35,916 nucleotides of DNA from assembly GCA_000434535.1 (NCBI GenBank), contig FR878690.1:1-35916 (forward strand), given 5' to 3'. A model generated the notes under the pieces. That model saw only the letters and a program-made list of their open reading frames with translations, did no database searches and was not told the DNA's origin. The DNA is from Collinsella sp. CAG:166. GTDB lineage: Bacteria; Actinomycetota; Coriobacteriia; Coriobacteriales; Coriobacteriaceae. Positions 8,338 through 15,953 of this stretch are shown piece after piece. The translations under genes and the position numbers were made by a program. Each line of letters begins with the position of its first letter. The stretch's first letter is position 1.

Positions 8338-8350
8338 AAGCCCACCCCTA

Positions 8351-8369
8351 TACATACCGTTAGTATGTA
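8351..8369. promoter_or_regulatory. Operator palindrome 1 upstream of the MFS exporter
   Basis: Perfect inverted repeat TACATAC-N5-GTATGTA, 14 bases before the chosen exporter start. A second, nearly identical 19-base site lies 65 bases away (8416-8434). It is a typical length for a TetR-family operator and probably binds the neighbouring TetR protein. Confidence 0.65.
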
Positions 8370-8415
8370 TTTAATGACTTGAAAAGGGCAGCCGTAGCTA
8401 CCCTCATAAATCAAT

Positions 8416-8434
8416 TACATACCGTTGGTATCTA
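8416..8434. promoter_or_regulatory. Operator palindrome 2 between TetR gene and MFS exporter
   Basis: TACATAC-N5-GTATCTA, one mismatch in the palindrome and 17 of 19 bases like the site at 8351-8369. It ends three bases from the TetR stop codon. The two sites sandwich the likely exporter promoter. Confidence 0.6.
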
Positions 8435-8436
8435 TA

Positions 8437-9099
8437 TTACCACCCGGCGCGGTCCCATACGTCCCAAATCTGCGCCGTTGTCTGAAGCACTTCATTACCC
8501 AAATCGAGCCCCACCGCGGCCGCCATCTGCACCAAACATTGTGCGCGAGCGAGCATTCGCTCCTTGGGCTCGAGCGGACGGAACAATGGCAGCAGCCAAA
8601 GATTCGCCAACAACGATACGGCCTCCGCCGCTTCGTGCGGGCATTCGCACGCAATGGAGCCGTCGGCGATGCCCTCCTCGATCACTGGCAAGAGACAGCC
8701 ATCGGCCGATTCGTCAAACGAGCCCTGGTACTGCATCGCCAGTAGACGCGAGCTTTTTACCGGATCCGCCGCAGGATGCATGCGTGCCCATAGCTCAATT
8801 TGTGGAACGACGGACTCGGGCGCGTACAGCCGCTTGAGCTTTTGGGCTCCGGACATATTACCGATATCAAGCGTTGAGCGACGGCGCTCAACAATCGGAG
8901 CCATTGCCCGATCAAATGCGGCGTTGAAAATCTCCTCTTTGCTCTTAAAGTGATGATAGACAGCGCCCTTAGTCATGCCATCGAGGCGGTCGACGATATC
9001 TTGAATGCTCGTCCCCTCATAACCCTGTGCGCAGAATAGCTCCAGCGCCGCGTCGAGAATCTTCGCGACCGTCTCCTCGGGATATTTATTACGCCCCAT
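8437..9099 (-). CDS. TetR/AcrR family regulator of the MFS exporter
   Basis: A regulator of 220 residues (232 if started at ATG 9135). The N-terminal HTH reads ILDAALELFCAQGYEGTSIQDI, then DRLDGMTKGAVYHHFKSKEE, the classic TetR signature. The C-terminal domain is helical and ligand binding, like AcrR-type drug-sensing repressors. Start ATG 9099 is chosen because MGRNKYPEET leads straight into the HTH, as in most relatives. However, a TAAAAT -10 (9142-9147, minus) would place the transcript start at about 9135, so a leaderless message from ATG 9135 is also possible. It probably represses the exporter through the two palindromes next to its stop codon. Confidence 0.88.
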   Translation of the reverse strand: MGRNKYPEETVAKILDAALELFCAQGYEGTSIQDIVDRLDGMTKGAVYHHFKSKEEIFNAAFDRAMAPIVERRRSTLDIGNMSGAQKLKRLYAPESVVPQIELWARMHPAADPVKSSRLLAMQYQGSFDESADGCLLPVIEEGIADGSIACECPHEAAEAVSLLANLWLLPLFRPLEPKERMLARAQCLVQMAAAVGLDLGNEVLQTTAQIWDVWDRAGW

Positions 9100-9106
9100 A
9101 ATCTGT

Positions 9107-9160
9107 CCATCCGCAACGCAAGTCTTGTGCCTCATTGCAGTATTTTAACGTTGCGGATGG
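9107..9160. repeat. 12-base inverted repeat around the TetR promoter
   Basis: CCATCCGCAACG (9107-9118) and CGTTGCGGATGG (9149-9160) are perfect inverted arms 30 bases apart. They flank the TAAAAT -10 of the exporter regulator and touch the end of the P-II remnant. They may be operator half-sites or a remnant of the lost gene's terminator. Confidence 0.55.
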
Positions 9161-9173
9161 CAGGCAGTCGATT

Positions 9174-9263
9174 CTACACCGCGGCGGGACCGTGTTCGCC
9201 GGTGCGGATACGGATAACCTCCTCGACCGGCTCGACCCAGATCGTGCCATCTCCAACGGTGCC
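9174..9263 (-). pseudogene. C-terminal fragment of a P-II (GlnB/GlnK) nitrogen regulatory protein
   Basis: On the minus strand the codons up to the TAG at 9174-9176 read GDGTIWVEPVEEVIRIRTGE then HGPAAV. This is the conserved C-terminus of P-II proteins (GDGKIFV.PVEE..RIRTGE). Only about 30 residues match; upstream codons in the same frame (...RPLPRRFQDC) do not look like P-II, and the next gene ends 84 bases away. There is no start codon or ribosome site. I read it as the remnant of a deleted glnB/glnK. The usual Lys/Arg after GDG is Thr. Confidence 0.72.
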
Positions 9264-9346
9264 GCAATCTTGGAAACGGCGCGGCAACGGACGCGAAACG
9301 AACGGGAAATACGCGAGCAAGGAAGCCGTGAGCGCGCCCGTCCCGG

Positions 9347-10366
9347 CTAGTGGCGGAACAGCTCGCGGGCTCGGTCGCGGAGGTCGGTAGCTCGAATGAC
9401 ACCTTCGTAGCGATTGATGCGCAGACGCGGGAAGGCATTGAAAAAGCGCAGGTCGCGGCGGCTGAGTGACACGTTCGGCACCGGACGGCTTATGCGCTTG
9501 CCGGCAAAGCGATGACTAAGCGACGGACGCGGCATGCTCGGCGCGGCATCGGCCACGCGGCGGGCAGCGAGCGCCAGGCCGCGAGCGCCGTCCGCGATAA
9601 ACGTCGGCATCGAAGCCTTCTCGCGCAGGGCATCGAGCGTCGCGTCACCCAGCTCGGCCAGCCATGCGTTAACGGCACGGCTACGGATGTGCGTCTGTGT
9701 CACCGAGTCAATCGTCGATTCGGGAATGCGCTCGAGCATTGAGTCCGAGGCATCGGCAAGCGACTCGTTGATGCGGTCGGCAAGGTCGGCCCGGACGCGC
9801 TCCAGCTGATCGGACAGACGCCGCCAGCTGGCCAAAGAGCACACCGCGTCGACCATCATCGCGACCGCGACGATAAAGGCGGACAGCCGCACAATCAGCA
9901 CCGGCAGATGGCCAAGCAGCCCCAGCAATGCCGGCTCCACTAAACGGCAAATGCATAACGCACCCAAGCCAAACGCGCAGGCCCAGTACAGGCAGATGCG
10001 CCCGTGCAGGTTAAACGGCAGATGCGAATAGTCCCAAAAGCGAGCGCCCGTTGTTTTTTCCAACAGCACGCCCACGCTGTACTCAATCACGCTGCATACG
10101 AGCGCTGCAGCGACAAACTGGCTCGACGCGTCAGGAATTCCGCGCAACAGCAGCCAGCAGGCAATGCCGCCCGCGCCATAGATGGGGCAACACGGTCCCA
10201 GCAAAAAGCCGCTGTTGGCAAAGCGTCCGTGGTTGAGCATGGCGCATACTGTCGACTCCCATGCCCAACCGCAAAACCCGTAAAAGGCAAACGAGAGCAC
10301 CAGTGCCGAGAGCGGGCAGGCGGCAAGCGTCGCGCCGCCAAATGCCATGTCGATCGCGGTCCCCAC
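9347..10366 (-). CDS. CmpB-type putative ABC transporter membrane protein (ABC-transporter type IV family)
   Basis: A 339-residue membrane protein. The first half has about five hydrophobic segments and resembles the putative ABC-transporter type IV (CmpB, PF06541) family: FYGFCGWAWEST, the GFLLGPCCPIYGAGG stretch and a WDYSHLPFNLHGRI motif. The second half (about 190-339) is soluble, helical and Arg-rich. No ATPase gene is next to it, so a transport role is uncertain. The start is GTG 10366, preceded by GAGAGGGTAG. The upstream HD-domain gene stops only 3 bases earlier, so the two are an operon and probably translationally coupled. Confidence 0.82.
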   Translation of the reverse strand: MGTAIDMAFGGATLAACPLSALVLSFAFYGFCGWAWESTVCAMLNHGRFANSGFLLGPCCPIYGAGGIACWLLLRGIPDASSQFVAAALVCSVIEYSVGVLLEKTTGARFWDYSHLPFNLHGRICLYWACAFGLGALCICRLVEPALLGLLGHLPVLIVRLSAFIVAVAMMVDAVCSLASWRRLSDQLERVRADLADRINESLADASDSMLERIPESTIDSVTQTHIRSRAVNAWLAELGDATLDALREKASMPTFIADGARGLALAARRVADAAPSMPRPSLSHRFAGKRISRPVPNVSLSRRDLRFFNAFPRLRINRYEGVIRATDLRDRARELFRH

Positions 10367-10369
10367 CGT

Positions 10370-10906
10370 CTACCCTCTCCTCTTCTCGCTCGATTCGCTG
10401 CTCACGCCATCGTCCGCCTCGTCCTTGCGCGGCAGACGACCGGCGACCGTCTCGCGCAGCGCGCACCATTTATCCGCCAGACACACAATCCAAGCCTCAC
10501 GGCACGTCGGCGGCACCGGTACCAGCGGAAACATATGGCGCGCGATAATATTCCGCTCGCGCGGCGTCAGCTCAAAATCTTCCTCGGCACGCGTCAGGGC
10601 AAAAAACGGGTGGCGAAAGCCATGCAGCCGATGGCTTGGGTCGGGATCGTGCCAGTCATAGAGAAAGTAATCGTGTAGCAGGGCCCCGCGCAGCAACGAG
10701 GCGCGGTCGACCGAGACACCGACGCGGCCCAGGCGCTCGGCAAAGGACAGACTTGCCCGCGCCACCGAGGTCACATGTGCATACACCGTCACATCGCCAT
10801 GCTGGATAAACTCGCGCGTCAGGTCCAGACGGCCCGCCTGTGCCAATTGACGGGCAGCATGGTCTACTTCGCACGCGATTTTCTCGGCACGAACGACATC
10901 GGACAT
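10370..10906 (-). CDS. HD-domain phosphohydrolase-like protein
   Basis: A 178-residue soluble protein with an HD metal-phosphohydrolase domain. Ligand candidates are His in HVTSVARASL, the HD pair in LLHDYFLYDW, a second His pair near HGFRHP, and Asp in LADKWCALRE. It resembles small HDIG proteins of Firmicutes and Actinobacteria whose substrates are unknown. The start ATG 10906 (MSDVV) is chosen because AAGGAGG lies 5 bases upstream; the longer reading frame to 10951 has no such site. The C-terminus is charged. It is cotranscribed with the downstream CmpB-like gene (3-base gap) and divergent from dxs. Confidence 0.85.
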   Translation of the reverse strand: MSDVVRAEKIACEVDHAARQLAQAGRLDLTREFIQHGDVTVYAHVTSVARASLSFAERLGRVGVSVDRASLLRGALLHDYFLYDWHDPDPSHRLHGFRHPFFALTRAEEDFELTPRERNIIARHMFPLVPVPPTCREAWIVCLADKWCALRETVAGRLPRKDEADDGVSSESSEKRRG

Positions 10907-11134
10907 GCTGCCTCCTTCCAGCGACTCACGGCGACAAGCCACGGCCTGCACACATTGAATAAAATCACCATGGAATCTATCAGTATGGCATCTGACAAAA
11001 CGTTTTGCCCCACCAGTTGGCGAATTACCGCGCCGCCGTCACATATCAAACGTCAAAATGTGCGAGACTGTTTTGTGCAATTGTGCCGGCCAAGGGAGTG
11101 CCGGCGCACGATTCGCATGGAGTAACCCACAACG

Positions 11135-12916
11135 ATGCTGCTTACGCAAACGACAACGCCCGAGGACGTCAAGGCTCTTAATCGCGCCGAGCTCCCGCAG
11201 CTCTGCGACGAGATTCGCCACGCCATCCTCGAAAGCTCCGCCGCCGTCGGCGGACACGTTGCCCCCAACTTGGGCGTCGTTGAGCTTACGGTCGCACTCC
11301 ATCGCGTGTTTAACTCCCCCACCGACAAAATTGTCTTTGACGTTTCGCACCAGACCTACGCCCACAAGGCGCTGACTGGGCGCGCGTACACTTATATCGA
11401 TCCGGAGCGTTATGGTGAGGCTTCTGGCTTTGCCAATCCCGACGAGTCCGAGCACGACCTGTTCGCCATGGGCCACACCTCCACATCGGTGAGCCTGGGC
11501 TGCGGCTTGGCACACGCCCGCGATCTGGCAGGCGACAGCTACAACGTCATTACCATCATTGGCGACGGCTCGCTTTCGGGCGGCTTGGCGTTTGAGGGCT
11601 TTAACAATGCCGCCGAACTCGATAGCAACCTGATCATCATCGTCAACGATAACGACCAGTCCATTGCAGAAAACCATGGCGGCCTGTATCGCAATCTGGC
11701 CGAGCTGCGCGCCAGCAACGGCACCTGTGAGCGCAACGTTTTCCGCGCGATGGGGCTCGACTACCGCTACCTGAACGCCGGCAACGACGTGTTGGCCCTG
11801 GTCGACACGCTGCAGGAGCTGCGCGACATCGACCACCCCATCGCGCTGCACGTCTCCACCGCCAAGGGCAAGGGCTTTGAGCCGGCCCAGAGCGACCCGG
11901 AACGCTGGCACCACGTGGGTCCGTTTGACATGGCAACTGGCCGCAAGCTCTGCCCGGGCCATCCGAGCGAGCCCGCACCGCGCACCTATGCCGATATTAC
12001 GGGCGAGGCGCTCAGCGCCGCCATCGAGCGCGATCCGCAGGTCGTGGGCATCACGGCCGCCACGCCCTACATCATGGGCTTTACACCCGAGCTTCGCGCT
12101 GCCGCCGGCAAACAGTTCGTCGACGTGGGCATTGCCGAGGAGCACGCTGTGACCTTTGCCACCGCGCTTGCACGCTCGGGCGCCAAGCCAGTCTTTGGTG
12201 TGTACGGCACGTTTTTGCAGCGCGCCTACGACGAGCTGTGGCACGACCTGTGCCTCAACGACGCCCCGGCAACCATTTTGGTGTTTGGTGCGTCAATCTT
12301 TGGCACCACGTCCGAGACGCACCTCTCGTTCTTCGATATTTCCATGCTGGGCGGTCTTCCCAACATGCACTACTTGGCGCCGGTCTGCATGGAGGAATAC
12401 CTATCCATGCTGAGTTGGTCGCTCGACCACCGCGAGCATCCCGTGGCGATCCGTGTACCGGGCATCGGCCTGGTAAGCCGCCCCGACTTGGCGCCCGCCG
12501 AGGACGCCGACTACGGTGCCGTTCGCTACAACGTGGTGCGTCAGGGCCGCGACGTTGCCGTGCTCGCACTCGGCGATTTCTTTGAGCTGGGCGAGCGCGT
12601 GGCAAACCGCTTGGCCGCCGAGTACGGCATCGAGGCCACGCTCGTCAACCCGCGCTTTGCAACCGAACTCGACCGCGAGTTCCTCGATAGCCTTGCTGCC
12701 GAGCATCGTGTTGTCGTCACCCTCGAGGACGGCATCTTGGACGGCGGCTGGGGCGAGCGTGTCGCGTGCTACTTGGCCTGCACGCCCGTGCGCACGCGCA
12801 CCTTCGGCATCGCCAAGGGCTTCCCCGATCGCTACGACCCCAACGAGTTGCTCGCTCAGAACGGCATGACGGTCGAGAACATGGCCGCTGAAGCCGTAAG
12901 GCTACTCAACGAGTAA
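11135..12916 (+). CDS. dxs: 1-deoxy-D-xylulose-5-phosphate synthase-like thiamine diphosphate enzyme (divergent, short)
   Basis: A 593-residue transketolase-fold enzyme, predicted to join pyruvate and glyceraldehyde 3-phosphate to make DXP for isoprenoids. The ThDP/Mg motif GDGSLSGG...NDND is at 143-173, the candidate His is H41, SHQTYAHK spans 71-78, and the activating Glu is E335 in GIAEEHAVT. The family is usually about 620-640 residues. Aligning from memory with E. coli Dxs, the acceptor loop differs: the DRAG Arg is replaced (FGASIFG, 384-390) and the Asp of DGxTH is Thr (TTSETH), while H396 and R440 remain. This may be a variant Dxs or a paralogue with another acceptor. No in-frame start lies upstream of ATG 11135; the nearest ribosome-like GGAG is 12 bases away. 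A strong terminator follows. Confidence 0.85.
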   Translation: MLLTQTTTPEDVKALNRAELPQLCDEIRHAILESSAAVGGHVAPNLGVVELTVALHRVFNSPTDKIVFDVSHQTYAHKALTGRAYTYIDPERYGEASGFANPDESEHDLFAMGHTSTSVSLGCGLAHARDLAGDSYNVITIIGDGSLSGGLAFEGFNNAAELDSNLIIIVNDNDQSIAENHGGLYRNLAELRASNGTCERNVFRAMGLDYRYLNAGNDVLALVDTLQELRDIDHPIALHVSTAKGKGFEPAQSDPERWHHVGPFDMATGRKLCPGHPSEPAPRTYADITGEALSAAIERDPQVVGITAATPYIMGFTPELRAAAGKQFVDVGIAEEHAVTFATALARSGAKPVFGVYGTFLQRAYDELWHDLCLNDAPATILVFGASIFGTTSETHLSFFDISMLGGLPNMHYLAPVCMEEYLSMLSWSLDHREHPVAIRVPGIGLVSRPDLAPAEDADYGAVRYNVVRQGRDVAVLALGDFFELGERVANRLAAEYGIEATLVNPRFATELDREFLDSLAAEHRVVVTLEDGILDGGWGERVACYLACTPVRTRTFGIAKGFPDRYDPNELLAQNGMTVENMAAEAVRLLNE

Positions 12917-12918
12917 GA

Positions 12919-12960
12919 AAACCTCCGCAAGGGAAGCGCCCCTGCGGAGGTTTTTATTTT
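12919..12960 (+). terminator. Rho-independent terminator of dxs
   Basis: AAACCTCCGCA (12919-12929) pairs with TGCGGAGGTTT (12943-12953), with an inner GGG/CCC step, and a T-rich tract follows to 12960. It begins 2 bases after the dxs stop. Confidence 0.92.
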
Positions 12961-12971
12961 CACAGCTCAAT

Positions 12972-13111
12972 TATCTCAATCTGTAACATCTATGGCCCGA
13001 ATTCCCGTCTAACTGTTACAGATTGAGACAAGATGTCTTAGTCCCAGACCTTTGTCTCAATCTGTAACAGGTAGAGACCTTTTGGCCGTCCAGATGTTAC
13101 AGATTGAGACA
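12972..13111. repeat. Four alternating copies of a 17-base unit forming two large hairpins
   Basis: The unit TGTCTCAATCTGTAACA occurs at 12973-12988 (forward, first bases changed), 13014-13030 (reverse), 13053-13069 (forward) and 13095-13111 (reverse). Forward and reverse copies are paired with about 25-base loops, giving two tandem hairpins; the second has a perfect 17-base stem. The arrangement resembles REP/BIME intergenic units. It lies between the dxs terminator and the importer promoter; there is no gene within it. Confidence 0.85.
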
Positions 13112-13143
13112 AAGCAGCAAGGCATGCCGTTGCATCGGTCAAA

Positions 13144-13178
13144 ACCACCACAAAGGTGCCTGTCCCTTTTTGGTAGGT
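13144..13178 (+). repeat. 35-base palindromic intergenic repeat, copy A (degenerate left arm)
   Basis: Contains CCTGTCCCTTTTTGGTAGGT (13159-13178), the right half of a 35-base unit also found at 23081, 24289 and 32530. Its left arm is altered (ACCACCACAA instead of ACCTGCCAAA). Confidence 0.75.
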
Positions 13179-13220
13179 AGAATAACCCATAAGGTAAGTA
13201 TGTTTCTGAGTTATTTCGTG

Positions 13221-13250
13221 TTGACCCATTTGAGCGGGATAGGGTATAAC
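13221..13250 (+). promoter_or_regulatory. Promoter of the amino-acid ABC importer
   Basis: TTGACC (13221-13226), 18-base spacer, TATAAC (13245-13250). Start expected near 13257, giving a leader of about 37 bases before the lipoprotein gene. Confidence 0.7.
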
Positions 13251-13293
13251 TCTACTCAACCGCTAGGGATTTTATTGAGAAAGGTGTTCTACC

Positions 13294-14289
13294 ATGAGCA
13301 AGAACCTCTCCCAGCAGGTCGTTCTCGACCGCCGCGGCTTCGTTGCCGCCACCTTCGCAACCGTCGCCGGCCTTGGTCTTGCCGGCTGCTCTGACACCAG
13401 CGCCGAGGCCGACAAGGGTTCCGCCGCCGGCTCCTCCAAGGGCTCCGAGGATACCGAGGTTTCCGCCACGCTCGATGCCAAGGCATTCGACAAGCTCGTC
13501 AACGACGGCCCCAAGGCCGATGACGACGCCATCGCCGCCAGCACCTGGGCGACGGCCGTCAAGGACGCCGGCGTCTTTAAGATCGGTGGCGTTCAGACCT
13601 CCACGCTCTTCTCCCTCCTCAACGAGAAAGACGGTCAGACCCGCGGCTTCGATGCCGGTATCGCACAACTCCTGTCCAACTACATTCTGGGCGAGAACAA
13701 GGTCGAGATCACCCAGGTGACCTCGGACACGCGCGAGTCTGTCCTGCAGAACGGCCAGGTCGACGCTGTCTTTGCCACCTACACCATCACTGACGAACGC
13801 AAGAAGCTCGTCTCCTTCGCCGGCCCCTACTACTACACCCAGCAGGCCATCCTGGTGCTCGCCGATAACGACGACATCAAGAGCGTCGACGACCTGGCCG
13901 ACAAGAACGTCGCCGTCCAGTCCGGCTCCAACGGCCCTGCCATCCTGGAGGAGTTCGCCCCCAAGGCCAGCCAGCAGGAGTTCAAGACCGACGAGGAGGC
14001 CCGCCAGGCACTCCAGCAGGGTCGTGTTGACGCCTACGTCATCGACAACAACATGCAGCAGAGCGCCCTGGTCCGCGAGCCCGGCAAGTACAAGATTGCC
14101 GGCAAGCCCTTCGGCAGCAAGGAGCCCTATGGCATCGGTCTGCCGCTCGATTCCGACGGCGTCGCCTTTGTCAACGACTTCCTTAAGAAGATCGAGGATG
14201 ATGGCACCTGGACCGAGCTGTGGCAGATCTGCATCGGCGACCGTACGGGCGACACCAATGTTCCCGAGCTGCCCGAGATCGGCGCCTAG
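13294..14289 (+). CDS. Polar amino-acid ABC transporter substrate-binding lipoprotein
   Basis: A 331-residue periplasmic-type binding protein of the SBP_bac_3 family. The signal peptide has a twin-arginine-like DRRGFVAAT and a lipobox LAGC, so C32 should be lipidated at the outer face of the membrane. A Ser/Gly/Ala/Glu-rich linker follows to about residue 55, then the two-lobe domain, with RGFDAGIAQLL and the ESVLQNGQVDAVFATYTIT segment typical of glutamine- or histidine-type binders. It heads the importer cluster; two permeases and an ATPase follow. Start ATG 13294 has AAAGG(T)G upstream. The exact amino acid cannot be read from sequence. Confidence 0.93.
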   Translation: MSKNLSQQVVLDRRGFVAATFATVAGLGLAGCSDTSAEADKGSAAGSSKGSEDTEVSATLDAKAFDKLVNDGPKADDDAIAASTWATAVKDAGVFKIGGVQTSTLFSLLNEKDGQTRGFDAGIAQLLSNYILGENKVEITQVTSDTRESVLQNGQVDAVFATYTITDERKKLVSFAGPYYYTQQAILVLADNDDIKSVDDLADKNVAVQSGSNGPAILEEFAPKASQQEFKTDEEARQALQQGRVDAYVIDNNMQQSALVREPGKYKIAGKPFGSKEPYGIGLPLDSDGVAFVNDFLKKIEDDGTWTELWQICIGDRTGDTNVPELPEIGA

Positions 14290-14377
14290 GCAGCGAGCCT
14301 GGTAACGGCCGCAACGAAACCATACGGAAACGCATGATGCGCTTTATTGCGGTAAACTGTTTCCTCACTGAGTTGTC

Positions 14378-14411
14378 GGGGCTTCCGTACACACGGGAGC
14401 CCCTTTCCTTA
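14378..14411 (+). terminator. Attenuating hairpin between binding protein and permease
   Basis: GGGGCTTCCGT (14378-14388) pairs with ACGGGAGCCCC (14393-14403, one G-U pair) around ACAC, followed by TTTCCTTA. Such an internal terminator lets the binding protein be made in excess over the membrane parts. Confidence 0.75.
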
Positions 14412-14427
14412 TCGGCGGGAGGTCCGC

Positions 14428-15087
14428 ATGAGTCTCTCCGAGCTCTGGTCGCTCTATGGCCAGAACTATATCGACGCGCTGCTAGCAACCTGGGGCATGA
14501 CGCTTGAGTCGTTTGCCATCGCCATGGTGCTGGCCGTCGCCGTCACCGTGATGCGCGTGTCGCCGCTCAAGCCGCTGCGCGTCTTTGGCGACCTGTATGT
14601 CCAGGTCTTCCGTAACATCCCCGGCATCGCACTGCTCATCATCGTCGTCTATGCGCTGCCGCCGCTCAAGGTCGTCCTACCCTACCGCACCTGCGTTATC
14701 GTCGCCACGGTTCTTTTGGGCTCGGCCTTTGGCTCCGAGAACTTTATGAGCGGCATCAACACCGTCGGCGTCGGTCAGGTCGAAGCCGCACGTTCGCTCG
14801 GCATGAGCTTCAGCCGTATCCTCGCCAAGATCGTGATTCCGCAGGCGCTGCGCTCGAGCGTGTTGCCCATGACCAACCTCTTTATCGCCGTCATGCTCAC
14901 CACCGCGCTCGGCAGTCAGGTGCCACTTAAACCGCAGGAGCTCACCGGCGTGGTGAGCTACATCAACACGCGCTCGCTCGGCGGCGTCGCCGCGTTCTTT
15001 ATCTCGGCGCTCGGCTACCTGGGCACGGCCTTTGTGGTGAGCCACATTGGCAACTACATCGATAAGAAGGTGAGGATCCTCCGATGA
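14428..15087 (+). CDS. Amino-acid ABC transporter permease 1 (HisMQ/GlnP family)
   Basis: A 219-residue inner-membrane permease with about five hydrophobic segments. The EAA loop that docks the ATPase is visible as QVEAARSLGMSFSRILAKIV, followed by PQALRSSVLP. The length is normal for a polar amino-acid permease. Start ATG 14428 has GGGAGG 6 bases upstream. The last codons overlap the start of the second permease by 4 bases (ATGA), so translation is coupled and the two should form a heterodimeric channel. Confidence 0.93.
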   Translation: MSLSELWSLYGQNYIDALLATWGMTLESFAIAMVLAVAVTVMRVSPLKPLRVFGDLYVQVFRNIPGIALLIIVVYALPPLKVVLPYRTCVIVATVLLGSAFGSENFMSGINTVGVGQVEAARSLGMSFSRILAKIVIPQALRSSVLPMTNLFIAVMLTTALGSQVPLKPQELTGVVSYINTRSLGGVAAFFISALGYLGTAFVVSHIGNYIDKKVRILR

Positions 15088-15917
15088 GCAAGCACTCCAC
15101 CTCCGCGCTCACCATGCGCGATGCGCTCTACGAGGCTCCCGGCCCCAAGATGCGCGCCAAGATTCGCATCGGCACCGCCATCTCGCTTGTTGCCGTCGCC
15201 GCGCTTGTCGTCCTCGTGTTGCAGCGCTTTTATGTGACCGGCCAGCTTTCGGTTCACTATTGGTATTTCTTTACGCACCTCACCACCTGGAAGTTCCTGC
15301 TTGCCGGCTTTGAGGGCACCGTTAAAGTCGCACTCACCGCTGGCGCCATCGCGCTGGTGCTGGGCTTAGCCCTTATGCTCGGCCGCACCAGCGACATTAA
15401 GCCGCTGCAGCTGGTCTGCCGCGTGCTCACCGATTTCTTCCGCGGCGTACCGAGCCTGCTGTTCATCTACTTCTTCTTTTTGGTGCTGCCCCAGTACAAG
15501 ATCGCGCTGCCGTCGTTTTGGATGCTCACGCTTCCCGTCGCGCTCGCTGCAGCTGGCGTACTTGCCGAGATCTTCCGTGCCGGCGTCAACGCCGTGCCGC
15601 GCGGCCAGGTCGAGGCCGCCCAGGCACTCGGTCTCTCCAAAGCTAAAATCACCTTTAAAATCGTGTTGCCGCAGGCTATTCGGTTTATCATTCCGTCATT
15701 AATTTCGCAGCTTGTGGTCGTAGTCAAGGACACCACCGTTGCCTACGTGGTGAGCTACCCCGACCTCATGCAAAATGCCCGCGTGCTCATTACCAACTAC
15801 GACGCCCTCGTATCGGTCTACCTGGTGATCGCGGTCATCTACATCCTCATCAACGTCGCGATTAACAAGGCCGCTGTCTATGTTTCGCACAAGACCGGCG
15901 CGACCATCATCCGCTAA
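15084..15917 (+). CDS. Amino-acid ABC transporter permease 2 (HisMQ/GlnP family)
   Basis: A 277-residue permease, the partner of the preceding one. A longer N-terminus (about 30 residues, cytosolic) is followed by hydrophobic segments. The EAA loop reads GQVEAAQALGLSKAKITFKI, then VLPQAIRFIIPS. It starts in the ATGA overlap with permease 1. The ATPase gene begins 36 bases after its stop. Together the pair forms the membrane channel of the importer. Confidence 0.93.
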   Translation: MSKHSTSALTMRDALYEAPGPKMRAKIRIGTAISLVAVAALVVLVLQRFYVTGQLSVHYWYFFTHLTTWKFLLAGFEGTVKVALTAGAIALVLGLALMLGRTSDIKPLQLVCRVLTDFFRGVPSLLFIYFFFLVLPQYKIALPSFWMLTLPVALAAAGVLAEIFRAGVNAVPRGQVEAAQALGLSKAKITFKIVLPQAIRFIIPSLISQLVVVVKDTTVAYVVSYPDLMQNARVLITNYDALVSVYLVIAVIYILINVAINKAAVYVSHKTGATIIR

Positions 15918-15953
15918 CGCTTTACCATTTCGAGTCATAAGGAGCCGAGCACC

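Noticed and set aside
10907..11134. Search for a riboswitch or small RNA in the HD gene/dxs divergent region
   Set aside because: Only a short GCCGGC/GCCGGC hairpin near 11090 is seen; no known thiamine (THI box) features were recognised and promoters could not be placed with confidence.
11039..12244. 401-codon minus-strand frame opposite dxs
   Set aside because: Antisense shadow of a gene with clear ThDP motifs on the plus strand.
12972..13111. Possible small CRISPR array
   Set aside because: The 17-base units alternate in orientation and the spacers are not uniform protospacer-like; no cas gene is present. It fits a REP-like hairpin pair better.
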